From contig NZ_JACBYP010000082.1 in assembly GCF_018982965.1 (NCBI RefSeq), forward strand, positions 1-37,285: a DNA stretch of 37,285 bases. The letters run 5' to 3'. This stretch comes from Streptomyces mayonensis. Its GTDB lineage: Bacteria > Actinomycetota > Actinomycetes > Streptomycetales > Streptomycetaceae. Positions 7,159-15,258 of the stretch are shown here, piece after piece (positions within the stretch are counted from its first letter, which is position 1; each line of letters starts with the position of its first letter). The notes beneath the pieces were generated by a model. It made no database searches and was not told the DNA's origin. It saw nothing but the letters and a program-made list of their open reading frames with translations. Position numbers and translations under genes: made by a program.

Positions 7159-8778
7159 TCAGTCGAGCCGGTTCGCCAGTGACTTGAAGTCCGCCCAGGA
7201 CAGCTCGGGCTCGCCGGAGTCCCACAGCTTCTGGACGGTCGCGGCCAGCGGCAGCCGGATGCCCTCCGCGACCTGGGCCTGGGTCTGCGCGCTCGGGATG
7301 TCGCCCCAGACGGCGAAGCTGCCGCCGAGTATCTGGTCGTCGTACTTGGCGTCGACGGCCTGGGTGCCGCGCAGGACGCGCGGGGTCCACTGCTCGTAGA
7401 TGCGCTCGCCGGTCGGGTAGACGAAGGTCTGCGGCTCGCCGAGGACGTAGTAGAGGAACTCGTCGTTGTAGTTGAGGACCTGCCGGCCCTCGCTCAGGTA
7501 CTCCGCCGGCGGGCGGGCGCCGATCTCCTTGCCGGTCCAGTAGGCGACCTTGATGTCCTTGAGGGGTTCGACGGAGGTGTCCTTGAAGAAGCCGTCGTTC
7601 CAGGCGCGCGGGGTGCGGTCGTGGGCCATGACGGTCTTGGCCCGGCCGTTGAGCCAGCCGGTGGTGAGGTCGGCGACGGTGCCGTCGGAGCCGTAGGCCT
7701 TGCGGGCGGCGGCGGCCAGGGTCGGGTAGGACGCCTCGGGGTCGGACACCACGAGCGCCTGGTACTCGTCGGCGCCCAGGTGGAACTGGGAGCCGGGGAA
7801 CAGGTCGGCGTACTCGTCCAGCAGGTCGTCGACGATCTCGGCGGCCTCCGGCTTGGAGATGTCGATCGCACCTCGGGTGGGCGTGCCCTGCGCGTTGCGC
7901 AACTGGAGATCGGGGTGGGCGGCGATCACGGCGCCGAGGTGGCCCGGCGAGTCGATCTCGGGGACGACGGTGATGTGGCGCGAGGTCGCGAGGTCGACGA
8001 TCTCCTTCATCTCGGCCTTGGTCAGGTGCTCGTCCGAGACGATCTCGGGGTGCGAGTCGGACTCGATGCGGAAGGCCTGGTCGTCGGAGAAGTGCAGGCC
8101 CAGCTCGTTGTACTTGAGGTCGCCCAGCTCGCGTATCCGGTCCTTGATCCAGTCGGCGTCGTAGTGCTTGCGGGCGATGTCGAGGGAGAAACCGCGCTTC
8201 GGCTTGGCGGGCCCGTCCTCGACCACGCCCTCCGGCGCGGTGCCCCCGTCGTCCACGGTCTGCTTCAGGGTGCGGGTGCCGAACCAGACGCCGGCCTCGG
8301 CGGGCCCGGTGACGGTCACGCGGCCGTCGCGCACGGTCATGGTGTACGACTCGGGGTCCGCGCCCTTGTCGGCCTTGACGTCGAGCAGCAGGTCCCCGGC
8401 ACGCTCGTCGTCCTGCTCGCCCGCGTACGTCATCCCCAGCTCACCGGCGACCAGCTTCCCCTCGTCGGCGAGGCCGGAGTCGGCGACGACGACCCGGTGC
8501 CCCTTCTCCGGCTGCCAGCCGGGCCCGCGGGCGGGGGTGTGCTCGCGCACCGCGGGTATGGTGCGCGGCTCCTTCGAGAGCGGGTAGGAGCGGCTGGGGC
8601 TGGGCGCGGCCGCCTCCCCGGAGGACCGCGCGGCCGACCCTTCCGTGCTGCCGCCGTCACCGTCCCCGTCGGTGGCCCACAGGCCGACGCCCACGCCGAG
8701 CGAGGCGACCACCGCACCGGCGATCACGGCCCGCTGCTTCACCTTGTTCGCCGGTATCCGGCGTCCGTGCTGGCTCAC
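7159..8778 (-). CDS. Exported beta-N-acetylhexosaminidase, glycoside hydrolase family 20
   Basis: A 539-residue GH20 enzyme that removes terminal N-acetyl-hexosamine residues from chitin or murein fragments by substrate-assisted catalysis. The N terminus has a basic stretch and a hydrophobic segment (AVIAGAVVASLGVGVGLWA), fitting a signal anchor or signal peptide, then a Ser/Gly linker. The GH20 N-domain is at about 90-190, and the TIM barrel begins at RGFSLDIARKHY. The catalytic pair is D337-E338 in HLGADE; VVPEIDSPGH is a family hallmark, and C-terminal Trp residues (WTGKEI, WNDGFF, WGD) can line the sugar site. The GTG start at 8778 has a TAGGTT box 6 nt before it and no ribosome site, suggesting a leaderless mRNA. 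It is divergent from the gene at 8892. Confidence 0.93.
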   Translation of the reverse strand: MSQHGRRIPANKVKQRAVIAGAVVASLGVGVGLWATDGDGDGGSTEGSAARSSGEAAAPSPSRSYPLSKEPRTIPAVREHTPARGPGWQPEKGHRVVVADSGLADEGKLVAGELGMTYAGEQDDERAGDLLLDVKADKGADPESYTMTVRDGRVTVTGPAEAGVWFGTRTLKQTVDDGGTAPEGVVEDGPAKPKRGFSLDIARKHYDADWIKDRIRELGDLKYNELGLHFSDDQAFRIESDSHPEIVSDEHLTKAEMKEIVDLATSRHITVVPEIDSPGHLGAVIAAHPDLQLRNAQGTPTRGAIDISKPEAAEIVDDLLDEYADLFPGSQFHLGADEYQALVVSDPEASYPTLAAAARKAYGSDGTVADLTTGWLNGRAKTVMAHDRTPRAWNDGFFKDTSVEPLKDIKVAYWTGKEIGARPPAEYLSEGRQVLNYNDEFLYYVLGEPQTFVYPTGERIYEQWTPRVLRGTQAVDAKYDDQILGGSFAVWGDIPSAQTQAQVAEGIRLPLAATVQKLWDSGEPELSWADFKSLANRLD

Positions 8779-8784
8779 AGCGCC

Positions 8785-8790
8785 AACCTA
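8785..8790 (-). promoter_or_regulatory. -10 box of a leaderless promoter for the GH20 gene
   Basis: TAGGTT on the minus strand ends 6 nt before the GTG start, placing transcription start at or next to the start codon. No good -35 hexamer is visible. Confidence 0.45.
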
Positions 8791-8891
8791 GGGCCGCCGC
8801 CGCCGTCATGCGTCCACCACATGTTCTGAAACTCTCCCGTTCGGGTGAAATTCGGGCATCGGACGGACATGCGTTGCCGTCACTCGATAAC

Positions 8892-9503
8892 GTGACGCCT
8901 CATCTTTCGCACAACTCCCTGCCGACACACACGCGACTCCCACGAGGACCCACGCCGCCTGTGCACCCCCTCCCAGACTCCCCCGGCCGAGTGGCCATAC
9001 CGGTACCGGTGCAAACACGTGCCGCACCGGCGACACCCACCCCGCTGGAGCGCTTCAACACGGCCCGCCCCGAGGAGGCCGCCCGAGCCCTCCTCACCTG
9101 CCTGAACAGCCGGGCCTGGGCCCACCGCCTCGCCGCCCACCGCCCCTACCCGGACCTCCCGGCCCTCCTGGCGGCGGCGGACGAGGCGGCGTACGACCTG
9201 GCCCCGGACGACCTGGCCGAGGCCCTGGCCGCGGAGACGCTGCCCACCCTTCCCGAGGACACCTATGCGGCGGCCCACACGGCCCTGAGCGCGGCCCACG
9301 CCGCCTACGAGTCCCGCTTCGGACACGTGTTCGTCATCAGCCTGGACGGCCTCTCCCCGGACGAGACCCTGAACCACTTACTGGCGGCCGTCCGGTCACG
9401 TTTGAACAACGACCCGGACGAAGAACGCCTGGTAGCGGCAGAGGAACTCCGGAACCTGGCAGGCACACGGTTGAGCAACGCCCTGAGGGGCGCGGGGCTG
9501 TGA
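8892..9503 (+). CDS. OHCU decarboxylase-like protein lacking the HPxxG catalytic motif
   Basis: The domain from LERFNTARPEEAARALLTCL onward matches 2-oxo-4-hydroxy-4-carboxy-5-ureidoimidazoline decarboxylase, a helical enzyme of uric acid breakdown. AWAHRLAAHRPYPDLPALLAAADEAAYDL and the C-terminal AAYESRFGHVFVI, LNNDPDEERLVAAEELRNLAGTRL are typical. Family enzymes carry a catalytic His in an HPxxG motif between these blocks; here the matching stretch reads ALAAETLPTLPEDTYAAAH, with no HP. The protein may have lost or changed activity. The start is uncertain: the frame opens at 8808, but its first residues run through promoter-like DNA; GTG codons at 8892, 8961, 8991 and 9009 are candidates, none with a clear ribosome site. 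No uricase or allantoin genes are nearby. Confidence 0.72.
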   Translation: MTPHLSHNSLPTHTRLPRGPTPPVHPLPDSPGRVAIPVPVQTRAAPATPTPLERFNTARPEEAARALLTCLNSRAWAHRLAAHRPYPDLPALLAAADEAAYDLAPDDLAEALAAETLPTLPEDTYAAAHTALSAAHAAYESRFGHVFVISLDGLSPDETLNHLLAAVRSRLNNDPDEERLVAAEELRNLAGTRLSNALRGAGL

Positions 9504-9764
9504 CATGAGCGGCTCCGCCACGGGGCGCGAGCAACCACGGATCACCCACACCCGGCAAACCACACCAAACTCCACCCTCGTAGCCGCCCCCGCAGCACCC
9601 CCACTGCTCCTTTGAGTGCAAGTTTGATCACAACGGCAGGCCCCCCGTAAGCACCGCAGGTACACGTCGCTACCATGCTGGGGGCCGGTTGACCGTACCC
9701 GGCCGGGCCCGACCGACAAGGAAAGCCGGCGCGGCCCCAATCCCCGCTCCCGGAGGAAATTTCC
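9504..9764 (+). promoter_or_regulatory. Upstream region of the sdh operon
   Basis: The 261-bp gap before sdhC has no gene. It contains TTTGATCACAAC near 9622, a possible -10 box TACCAT at 9671-9676, and the strong ribosome site GGAGGAAA at about 9750-9757. I cannot define the -35 box or an operator with confidence. Confidence 0.45.
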
Positions 9765-10145
9765 GTGCCGGCTGGAACGCTGTACCGCGGCCGGGAAGGA
9801 ATGTGGTCCTGGGTGGCTCACCGAGTCACCGGCGTCCTCATTTTCTTCTTCCTGTTCGTTCACGTGCTGGACACCGCTCTCGTGCGGGTGTCCCCCGAGG
9901 CCTACGACACCGTCGTGGCCACGTACAAGACGCCGATCGTCGCGCTGCTGGAGTACGGCCTCGTCGCCGCCATCCTCTTCCACGCGCTCAACGGCCTGCG
10001 CGTCATCGCCGTCGACTTCTGGGTCAAGGGCGCCCGCTACCAGAAGCAGATGCTCTGGACCGTCGTCGCCCTGTGGGTCGTGCTGATGCTCGGGGCGATC
10101 TACCCCGTCCTCGGCCACGCCGCTCGTGAACTGTTCGGGAGCTGA
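9765..10145 (+). CDS. sdhC: Succinate dehydrogenase cytochrome b556 subunit
   Basis: A 126-residue membrane anchor of complex II. It has three predicted membrane helices: IFFFLFVHVLDTALV, VALLEYGLVAAILFHALNGL and MLWTVVALWVVLMLGAIYPVL. The family signature HRVTG (19-23) precedes helix 1, and LFHALNGLR holds His73, the likely heme axial ligand; His33 in helix 1 may also contact a heme. With SdhD it anchors the flavoprotein and iron-sulfur subunits and forms the menaquinone site. The start is the GTG at 9765 with GGAGGAAA 7 nt upstream. It is first of four genes, with only 5 bp to sdhD, so the operon is co-transcribed. Confidence 0.95.
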   Translation: MPAGTLYRGREGMWSWVAHRVTGVLIFFFLFVHVLDTALVRVSPEAYDTVVATYKTPIVALLEYGLVAAILFHALNGLRVIAVDFWVKGARYQKQMLWTVVALWVVLMLGAIYPVLGHAARELFGS

Positions 10146-10150
10146 CGCCC

Positions 10151-10633
10151 ATGTCCACCACTGAATCCACCGCCTCCGGAGTCGGCCCCGTCGAGGGCGC
10201 CTCCCTCTACACGGTCGACAACCCCGCGCCGCTCATCGAGGCGCCCCGCGCCCGCACGAAGAAGACCCCGAAGTCCACCCGGGGCAACTTCGAGATGGTC
10301 GCCTGGCTCTTCATGCGCCTGTCCGGCGTGGTCCTCGTCGTCCTGGTCCTCGGGCACCTGCTGATCCAGCTGGTCCTCGACGGCGGCGTCTCGAAGATCG
10401 GCTTCGCCTTCGTGGCGGGCCGCTGGGCCTCGCCGTTCTGGCAGGTCTGGGACCTCCTGATGCTCTGGCTCGCGATGCTGCACGGCGCGAACGGCCTGCG
10501 CACGGTCATCAACGACTACGCGGAGCGCCCGAACACCCGCCTGTGGCTCAAGGGCCTGCTCTACACCGCCACGGTGTTCACCATCCTGCTGGGCACGCTG
10601 GTGATCTTCACCTTCGACCCGAACATCCGCTAG
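10151..10633 (+). CDS. sdhD: Succinate dehydrogenase hydrophobic membrane anchor subunit
   Basis: A 160-residue protein with a hydrophilic N-terminal ~45 residues, longer than in enterobacterial SdhD, and three helices: WLFMRLSGVVLVVLVLGHLL, LLMLWLAMLHGANGLRTVI and LYTATVFTILLGTLVIFTF. His111 in LHGANGLR is the expected heme ligand and the following D122-Y123 matches the conserved Asp-Tyr at the quinone site. It pairs with SdhC to hold SdhAB on the inner face of the membrane. It lies 5 bp after sdhC and 19 bp before sdhA. Confidence 0.94.
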   Translation: MSTTESTASGVGPVEGASLYTVDNPAPLIEAPRARTKKTPKSTRGNFEMVAWLFMRLSGVVLVVLVLGHLLIQLVLDGGVSKIGFAFVAGRWASPFWQVWDLLMLWLAMLHGANGLRTVINDYAERPNTRLWLKGLLYTATVFTILLGTLVIFTFDPNIR

Positions 10634-10652
10634 GCACGGGGCTGCGAAAATC

Positions 10653-12407
10653 ATGAAGGTACACAAGTACGACACCGTCATCGTCGGCGCCGGTGGCGCC
10701 GGCATGCGCGCGGCCATCGAGTCGACCAAGCGCAGCCGCACCGCCGTGCTGACGAAGCTCTACCCCACCCGCTCCCACACGGGCGCCGCGCAGGGCGGCA
10801 TGGCCGCCGCGCTGGCCAACGTGGAGGAGGACAACTGGGAGTGGCACACCTTCGACACCGTCAAGGGCGGTGACTACCTGGTCGACCAGGACGCCGCCGA
10901 GATCCTGGCGAAGGAGGCCATCGACTCGGTCCTCGACCTCGAGAAGATGGGCCTGCCGTTCAACCGGACGCCGAACGGGACGATCGACCAGCGCCGTTTC
11001 GGCGGGCACTCCCGCAACCACGGCGAGGCGCCGGTCCGCCGGTCCTGCTACGCGGCCGACCGCACCGGTCACATGATCCTCCAGACGCTGTACCAGAACT
11101 GCGTGAAGGAGGGCGTGGAGTTCTTCAACGAGTTCTACGTCCTCGACCAGCTGATCACCGAGGTCGACGGCGTCAAGAAGTCGTCCGGCGTGGTGGCGTA
11201 CGAGCTGGCCACCGGCGAGGTGCACGTCTTCCAGGCCAAGTCCGTGATCTACGCGTCCGGCGGCACCGGGAAGTTCTTCAAGGTGACGTCCAACGCGCAC
11301 ACGCTCACCGGCGACGGCCAGGCGGCCGTGTACCGGCGCGGGCTGCCGCTGGAGGACATGGAGTTCTTCCAGTTCCACCCGACCGGCATCTGGCGCATGG
11401 GCATCCTGCTGACGGAGGGCGCCCGCGGTGAGGGCGGCATCCTCCGCAACAAGGACGGCGAGCGCTTCATGGAGAAGTACGCGCCGGTCATGAAGGACCT
11501 CGCCTCCCGCGACGTCGTCTCCCGGTCCATCTACACGGAGATCCGCGAGGGCCGCGGCTGCGGCCCCGAGGGCGACCACGTCTACCTGGACCTCACCCAC
11601 CTCCCGCCGGAGCAGCTGGACGCCAAGCTGCCCGACATCACGGAGTTCGCGCGGACCTATCTCGGCATCGAGCCCTACACGGACCCGATCCCGATCCAGC
11701 CGACCGCGCACTACGCCATGGGCGGCATCCCGACCAACGTCGAGGGCGAGGTCCTCGCGGACAACACCACCGTCGTCCCGGGCCTGTACGCGGCCGGCGA
11801 GGTCGCCTGCGTCTCGGTGCACGGCGCCAACCGCCTGGGCACCAACTCGCTGCTCGACATCAACGTCTTCGGCCGCCGCGCGGGCATCGCCGCCGCGGAG
11901 TACGCGCAGAAGGCGGACTTCGTCGAGCTGCCCGAGGACCCGGAGTCCCTGGTCGTCGAGCAGATCGAGCGGCTGCGCTCCTCCACCGGCAACGAGCGGG
12001 TGGCCGAGCTGCGCCGCGAGCTGCAGGAGACCATGGACGCCAACGTCATGGTGTTCCGCACCGAGCAGACGATCAAGACGGCCGTCGAGAAGATCGCCGA
12101 CCTGCGCGCCCGCTACCGGAACGTGTCGATCCAGGACAAGGGCCGGCGTTTCAACACCGACCTGCTGGAGGCCGTCGAGCTGGGCAACCTGCTCGACCTG
12201 GCCGAGGTGATGGCGGTGTCCGCCCTCGCCCGCAAGGAGTCGCGCGGCGGGCACTACCGCGAGGACTTCCCCAACCGCGACGACGTCAACTTCATGCGCC
12301 ACACCATGGCGTACCGCGAGGTGGGCGACGACGGCGCCGAGTCCATCCGGCTCGACTACAAGCCGGTCGTCCAGACCCGCTACCAGCCGATGGAGCGTAA
12401 GTACTGA
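10653..12407 (+). CDS. sdhA: Succinate dehydrogenase flavoprotein subunit
   Basis: A 584-residue FAD subunit that oxidises succinate to fumarate. The nucleotide-binding GAGGAGMRAA begins at residue 12. SHTGAAQGG carries His42, the site of covalent FAD attachment. GGHSRNHGEAPVRRSCYAADRTG, HPTGIWRMG and the REGGIL-like RGEGGIL stretch form the dicarboxylate site. Late motifs HYAMGGI and HGANRLGTNSLLD bind FAD and substrate. The length fits the family and nothing is truncated. It ends in TGATG, so its stop overlaps the sdhB start by one base and the two are translationally coupled. Confidence 0.97.
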   Translation: MKVHKYDTVIVGAGGAGMRAAIESTKRSRTAVLTKLYPTRSHTGAAQGGMAAALANVEEDNWEWHTFDTVKGGDYLVDQDAAEILAKEAIDSVLDLEKMGLPFNRTPNGTIDQRRFGGHSRNHGEAPVRRSCYAADRTGHMILQTLYQNCVKEGVEFFNEFYVLDQLITEVDGVKKSSGVVAYELATGEVHVFQAKSVIYASGGTGKFFKVTSNAHTLTGDGQAAVYRRGLPLEDMEFFQFHPTGIWRMGILLTEGARGEGGILRNKDGERFMEKYAPVMKDLASRDVVSRSIYTEIREGRGCGPEGDHVYLDLTHLPPEQLDAKLPDITEFARTYLGIEPYTDPIPIQPTAHYAMGGIPTNVEGEVLADNTTVVPGLYAAGEVACVSVHGANRLGTNSLLDINVFGRRAGIAAAEYAQKADFVELPEDPESLVVEQIERLRSSTGNERVAELRRELQETMDANVMVFRTEQTIKTAVEKIADLRARYRNVSIQDKGRRFNTDLLEAVELGNLLDLAEVMAVSALARKESRGGHYREDFPNRDDVNFMRHTMAYREVGDDGAESIRLDYKPVVQTRYQPMERKY

Positions 12408-13180
12408 TGGCTACCCCTGTCATGGAGAAGAACGACTCGGCCCCCGAGCCGGGCTTCGCCGACTCCCCCTACATCACGGTCACCTTCCGCGTCCGGCGCT
12501 TCAACCCGGAGGTCGCGGCCGAGGCGACCTGGGAAGACTTCCAGCTGGAGATCGACCCGAAGGAGCGCGTCCTCGACGCCCTGCACAAGATCAAGTGGGA
12601 CCTGGACGGAAGCCTGACCTTCCGCCGTTCCTGCGCGCACGGCATCTGCGGCTCGGACGCCATGCGGATCAACGGCAAGAACCGCCTCGCGTGCAAGACG
12701 CTGATCAAGGACGTCAGCCCCGAGAAGCCGATCACGGTCGAGCCCATCAAGGGCCTGACGGTCCTCAAGGACCTGGTCGTCGACATGGAGCCGTTCTTCC
12801 AGGCGTACCGGGACGTGATGCCCTTCCTGATCACGAAGGACACCAACGAGCCGACGCGTGAGCGCCTCCAGACCGCCGAGGACCGCGAGCGCTTCGACGA
12901 CACGACCAAGTGCATCCTGTGCGCCGCGTGCACGTCCTCGTGCCCGGTGTTCTGGAACGACGGCCAGTACTTCGGCCCGGCCGCGATCGTCAACGCCCAC
13001 CGCTTCATCTTCGACTCGCGCGACGAGGCCGGCGAGCAGCGGCTGGAGATCCTCAACGACCGCGACGGCGTCTGGCGCTGCCGCACGACCTTCAACTGCA
13101 CGGACGCCTGCCCGCGCGGCATCGAGGTCACCAAGGCCATCGCGGAGGTGAAGCGAGCGCTGATCACGCGCCGCTTCTGA
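12407..13180 (+). CDS. sdhB: Succinate dehydrogenase iron-sulfur subunit
   Basis: A 257-residue subunit carrying electrons from FAD to the membrane quinone. The N-terminal ferredoxin domain holds the [2Fe-2S] ligands Cys76, Cys81, Asp84 (in place of a Cys, as in E. coli) and Cys96. The C-terminal domain has CILCAACTSSCP for [4Fe-4S] and CTDACPRGIEV contributing to [3Fe-4S]. The start overlaps the sdhA stop by one base. A strong hairpin at 13211-13243 closes the operon. Confidence 0.97.
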   Translation: MATPVMEKNDSAPEPGFADSPYITVTFRVRRFNPEVAAEATWEDFQLEIDPKERVLDALHKIKWDLDGSLTFRRSCAHGICGSDAMRINGKNRLACKTLIKDVSPEKPITVEPIKGLTVLKDLVVDMEPFFQAYRDVMPFLITKDTNEPTRERLQTAEDRERFDDTTKCILCAACTSSCPVFWNDGQYFGPAAIVNAHRFIFDSRDEAGEQRLEILNDRDGVWRCRTTFNCTDACPRGIEVTKAIAEVKRALITRRF

Positions 13181-13210
13181 CGCCGTCGACGCACGCCGGT
13201 CCACGGCTGT

Positions 13211-13243
13211 GAGGGCCCCGTTTCCGCTGGAGACGGGGCCCTC
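13211..13243 (+). terminator. Terminator of sdhCDAB
   Basis: Arms GAGGGCCCCGT (13211-13221) and ACGGGGCCCTC (13233-13243) pair perfectly across an 11-nt loop, 30 bp after the sdhB stop. There is no long T tract. Confidence 0.85.
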
Positions 13244-13344
13244 AGGCATATGCCACACCATCGGGTGAACCCGTCGGCAACGGGCGTACGGGCACTCTCC
13301 ACCCCCTGAGGATGGCCTCGACGCCAGTTCTCAGGAGGCACACG

Positions 13345-13965
13345 ATGTCCGCAGCACCCGTCGAGCCGCCCCGCGGCGACCTTCCGCTGATCACGGAGGC
13401 GAACCGCATCATGGACCGTTCTCCGGGCTACCGCGTCGAAATCATCGAGGGCCAGCTCACCGCGACCCCGCCACCGGACGGCCCGCACGCCGTTGTCCTG
13501 ACCGACCTCATCCTGCCCTTCGCGGCCGCGGGCCTTCACGGCCGGGAGTCGAAGGTGGTCCAGGGCATCGGTCTCTGGCTTCCCATGAACGCCGACGACT
13601 ACGCGATCCCCGACCTGGCGGTCGTGGACGCCGACGTCGACGACCACCTCGTCGAGAACAACTGCTACGACCCGGTCTGCTTCCGCCTCGTCCTGGAGGT
13701 CACCTCCAGCAACTGGAGGAACGACCTCAAGGCCAAGGTCACCGCCTACGCCGCCGCCATGGTGCCCGTCTACGTGATCGTGGACCGCAAGCACCAGCGC
13801 CTGCACGTCCTCACCGACCCGGACTGCGCCGACTACTACACCCACCGCGTGCACTCCCCCGGCGAGACCGTCACCCTGCCCGACTCGCTCGGCGCGGAGG
13901 TCACCCTGGACGTCGCCGAGATCCTTGCCGCCGGACGGCCGAAGAGCGCGCCCGACGGGGACTGA
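13345..13965 (+). CDS. Uma2-family (DUF820) PD-(D/E)XK nuclease-like protein
   Basis: A 206-residue member of the Uma2 group, abundant in Streptomyces and cyanobacteria, with a predicted restriction-endonuclease fold. The start is the ATG at 13345, with AGGAGG 7 nt upstream; an ATG at 13312 lacks such a site. Fold residues visible: Glu in VEIIEGQL, Asp in IPDLAVVD, then LVLEVTSSNWRNDLKAKVTAYA supplying the E-x-K part, and VPVYVIVDRKHQRLHVL as the following strand. No partner toxin, antitoxin or methyltransferase adjoins it. The biological role of the family is not established. Confidence 0.88.
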   Translation: MSAAPVEPPRGDLPLITEANRIMDRSPGYRVEIIEGQLTATPPPDGPHAVVLTDLILPFAAAGLHGRESKVVQGIGLWLPMNADDYAIPDLAVVDADVDDHLVENNCYDPVCFRLVLEVTSSNWRNDLKAKVTAYAAAMVPVYVIVDRKHQRLHVLTDPDCADYYTHRVHSPGETVTLPDSLGAEVTLDVAEILAAGRPKSAPDGD

Positions 13966-13994
13966 CAATCAGCCGTTCCGGGCGACGATCGTCC

Positions 13995-14000
13995 TAGCCT
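13995..14000 (+). promoter_or_regulatory. -10 box of a leaderless promoter for the VOC gene
   Basis: TAGCCT ends 6 nt before the ATG at 14007, and no ribosome site precedes that ATG, fitting a leaderless transcript. Confidence 0.45.
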
Positions 14001-14006
14001 GACGCC

Positions 14007-14414
14007 ATGTCAGATGACGAGTCGTACGAACTGCTCGGGTTCGACAACGTACTGCTGCCCGTCGGGGACCTCGCCGAGGCTGTCGGGTTCTACGAGCGGG
14101 CCGGGTTCCCGGTCGCCTACCGGCTCGACGAGGCCGGGATCGCGCTGCTGAAGGTGGGCGTCGAGACGCCGGGGCTGCTGCTGCGGGCGGAGGAGTTCGG
14201 GCGGCAGCCGCCCATGTGGCCGTCCTCCCGGGTGTGGCTGGAGGTGACCGACGCGCGCAGGGCGGCGCACACGCTGCGCGAGGCGGGGGTACCTCCGCTG
14301 GACGAGCCCTTCCCCGTGGCCACCGGCTGGACCGTCGAGTTCGCCGACCCGTGGGGCAACGTCATCGGCCTCACCGACTACTCCAAGCGCCCGGAACTGG
14401 GCCGCCGCCCCTGA
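14007..14414 (+). CDS. VOC-fold (glyoxalase/bleomycin-resistance-like) protein
   Basis: A 135-residue protein of the vicinal-oxygen-chelate superfamily. It opens with FDNVLLPVGDLAEAVGFYERAGFPVAYRLDEAG, the usual first beta-alpha-beta-beta-beta module, and repeats the fold with WLEVTDARRAAHTLREAGV ... TGWTVEFADPWGNVIGLTDY; FADPWGN is characteristic. Glu331-type metal ligands cannot be placed securely by eye, so a specific reaction is not claimed: it may be a lyase, a dioxygenase-like enzyme or a ligand-binding protein. It has no visible ribosome site and appears to be read leaderless. Confidence 0.87.
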   Translation: MSDDESYELLGFDNVLLPVGDLAEAVGFYERAGFPVAYRLDEAGIALLKVGVETPGLLLRAEEFGRQPPMWPSSRVWLEVTDARRAAHTLREAGVPPLDEPFPVATGWTVEFADPWGNVIGLTDYSKRPELGRRP

Positions 14415-14450
14415 GCCGCCCGCAGCCCGGGGCCCCTCGCCCGCCAAGGT

Positions 14451-14468
14451 CACCGGCCGCGGCCGGTG
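14451..14468. promoter_or_regulatory. 18-bp dyad, candidate operator of the TetR-family regulator
   Basis: CACCGGCC-GC-GGCCGGTG is a perfect 8-bp inverted repeat about a 2-bp centre. It ends 2 bp before the -10 box of the TetR gene, so a bound dimer would block the promoter. TetR proteins usually bind such dyads and repress themselves; the assignment to this regulator is inferred. Confidence 0.5.
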
Positions 14469-14470
14469 GA

Positions 14471-14476
14471 TAGGCT
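14471..14476 (+). promoter_or_regulatory. -10 box of a leaderless promoter for the TetR gene
   Basis: TAGGCT ends 8 nt before the GTG at 14485; there is no ribosome site. Confidence 0.45.
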
Positions 14477-14484
14477 CTGGACCC

Positions 14485-15249
14485 GTGCCTGCGACCCACG
14501 ACGGCCCCGACGACGGAGCCCGCCCCAGCAAGTCCGAGCAGACCCGCGCGCTGATCCTCCAGACGGCCATGCGGCTGTTCCAGGAACGCGGCTACGACCG
14601 GACCACCATGCGGGCCATCGCCCAGGAGGCCGGGGTCTCCGTCGGCAACGCGTACTACTACTTCGCCGGCAAGGAACACCTGATCCAGGGCTTCTACGAC
14701 CGGATCGCCGCCGAGCACCGGGCGGCGGTCCGTGAGGTCCTCGCCGAGGAGACGGACCTGGAGGCGCGGCTGGCGGGCGTGCTGAAGGTGTGGCTGGACA
14801 TCGCCACCCCCTACCACGAGTTCGCGGTGCAGTTCTTCAAGAACGCCGCCGACCCGGACAGCCCGCTCAGCCCCTTCTCGCCGGAGTCGGAGCACGCGCG
14901 CGTGGAGGCCGTCGGTCTCCACCGCGCGGTGCTCGCCGGGGCGAAGACCAAGGTCCCCGAGGAGCTGCGGGACATCCTGCCCGAGCTGATGTGGCTCTCC
15001 CACATGGGCCTCGTCCTGTACTGGATCTTCGACCGCACCGAGGGACGCGAGCGCAGCCACCGCCTCGCCGAACGCGGCGCCCGGCTCACCGCGCGGGCCG
15101 TCGTCCTGGCCCGCTTCCGGGTGCTGCGCCCGCTGGTGCGCGAGGTGCACGAGCTGTTCACGGACTTCCTGCCCGGGATGACCGGTGTGCTGCCGGACCC
15201 GGCGAGGAAGGCGGCGCCCACGGGGGCGCCGCCGCGGACGGGGGACTGA
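14485..15249 (+). CDS. TetR-family transcriptional regulator
   Basis: A 254-residue regulator. The N-terminal helix-turn-helix spans about residues 17-65: SEQTRALILQTAMRLFQERGY, TTMRAIAQEAGVSVGNAYYYFAGKEHLIQGFY, with the recognition helix GNAYYYF. The larger C-terminal helical domain (about 70-230) would bind an effector and dimerise; its ligand is unknown. The GTG at 14485 is chosen because it immediately follows a -10 box. A perfect dyad upstream suggests autoregulation. The gene converges on the M1 peptidase gene, 9 bp away, with a terminator hairpin inside its own 3' end. Confidence 0.93.
   Translation: MPATHDGPDDGARPSKSEQTRALILQTAMRLFQERGYDRTTMRAIAQEAGVSVGNAYYYFAGKEHLIQGFYDRIAAEHRAAVREVLAEETDLEARLAGVLKVWLDIATPYHEFAVQFFKNAADPDSPLSPFSPESEHARVEAVGLHRAVLAGAKTKVPEELRDILPELMWLSHMGLVLYWIFDRTEGRERSHRLAERGARLTARAVVLARFRVLRPLVREVHELFTDFLPGMTGVLPDPARKAAPTGAPPRTGD
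15211..15232. terminator. Bidirectional hairpin inside the 3' end of the TetR gene
   Basis: Arms GCGGCGCCC (15211-15219) and GGGCGCCGC (15224-15232) pair perfectly across ACGG. Being symmetric, it could end both convergent transcripts. Confidence 0.55.
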
Positions 15250-15258
15250 GGCAGTGCT

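Noticed and set aside
8779..8890. DasR (dre) site for the hexosaminidase gene
   Set aside because: TGTGGTGGACGC resembles only half of the palindromic ACTGGTCTAGACCAGT-type consensus.
9615..9640. Rex or CRP-type operator before sdhC
   Set aside because: TTTGATCACAAC has a 6-bp palindromic core only and matches neither consensus well.
10608..12302. 564-codon minus-strand frame opposite sdhA
   Set aside because: Asp/Val/Leu-rich mirror of a well-conserved gene, with no motif or ribosome site.
13345..13965. Toxin or restriction module around the Uma2-family gene
   Set aside because: No partner gene, methyltransferase or antitoxin adjoins it; Uma2 genes occur singly in large numbers in Streptomyces.
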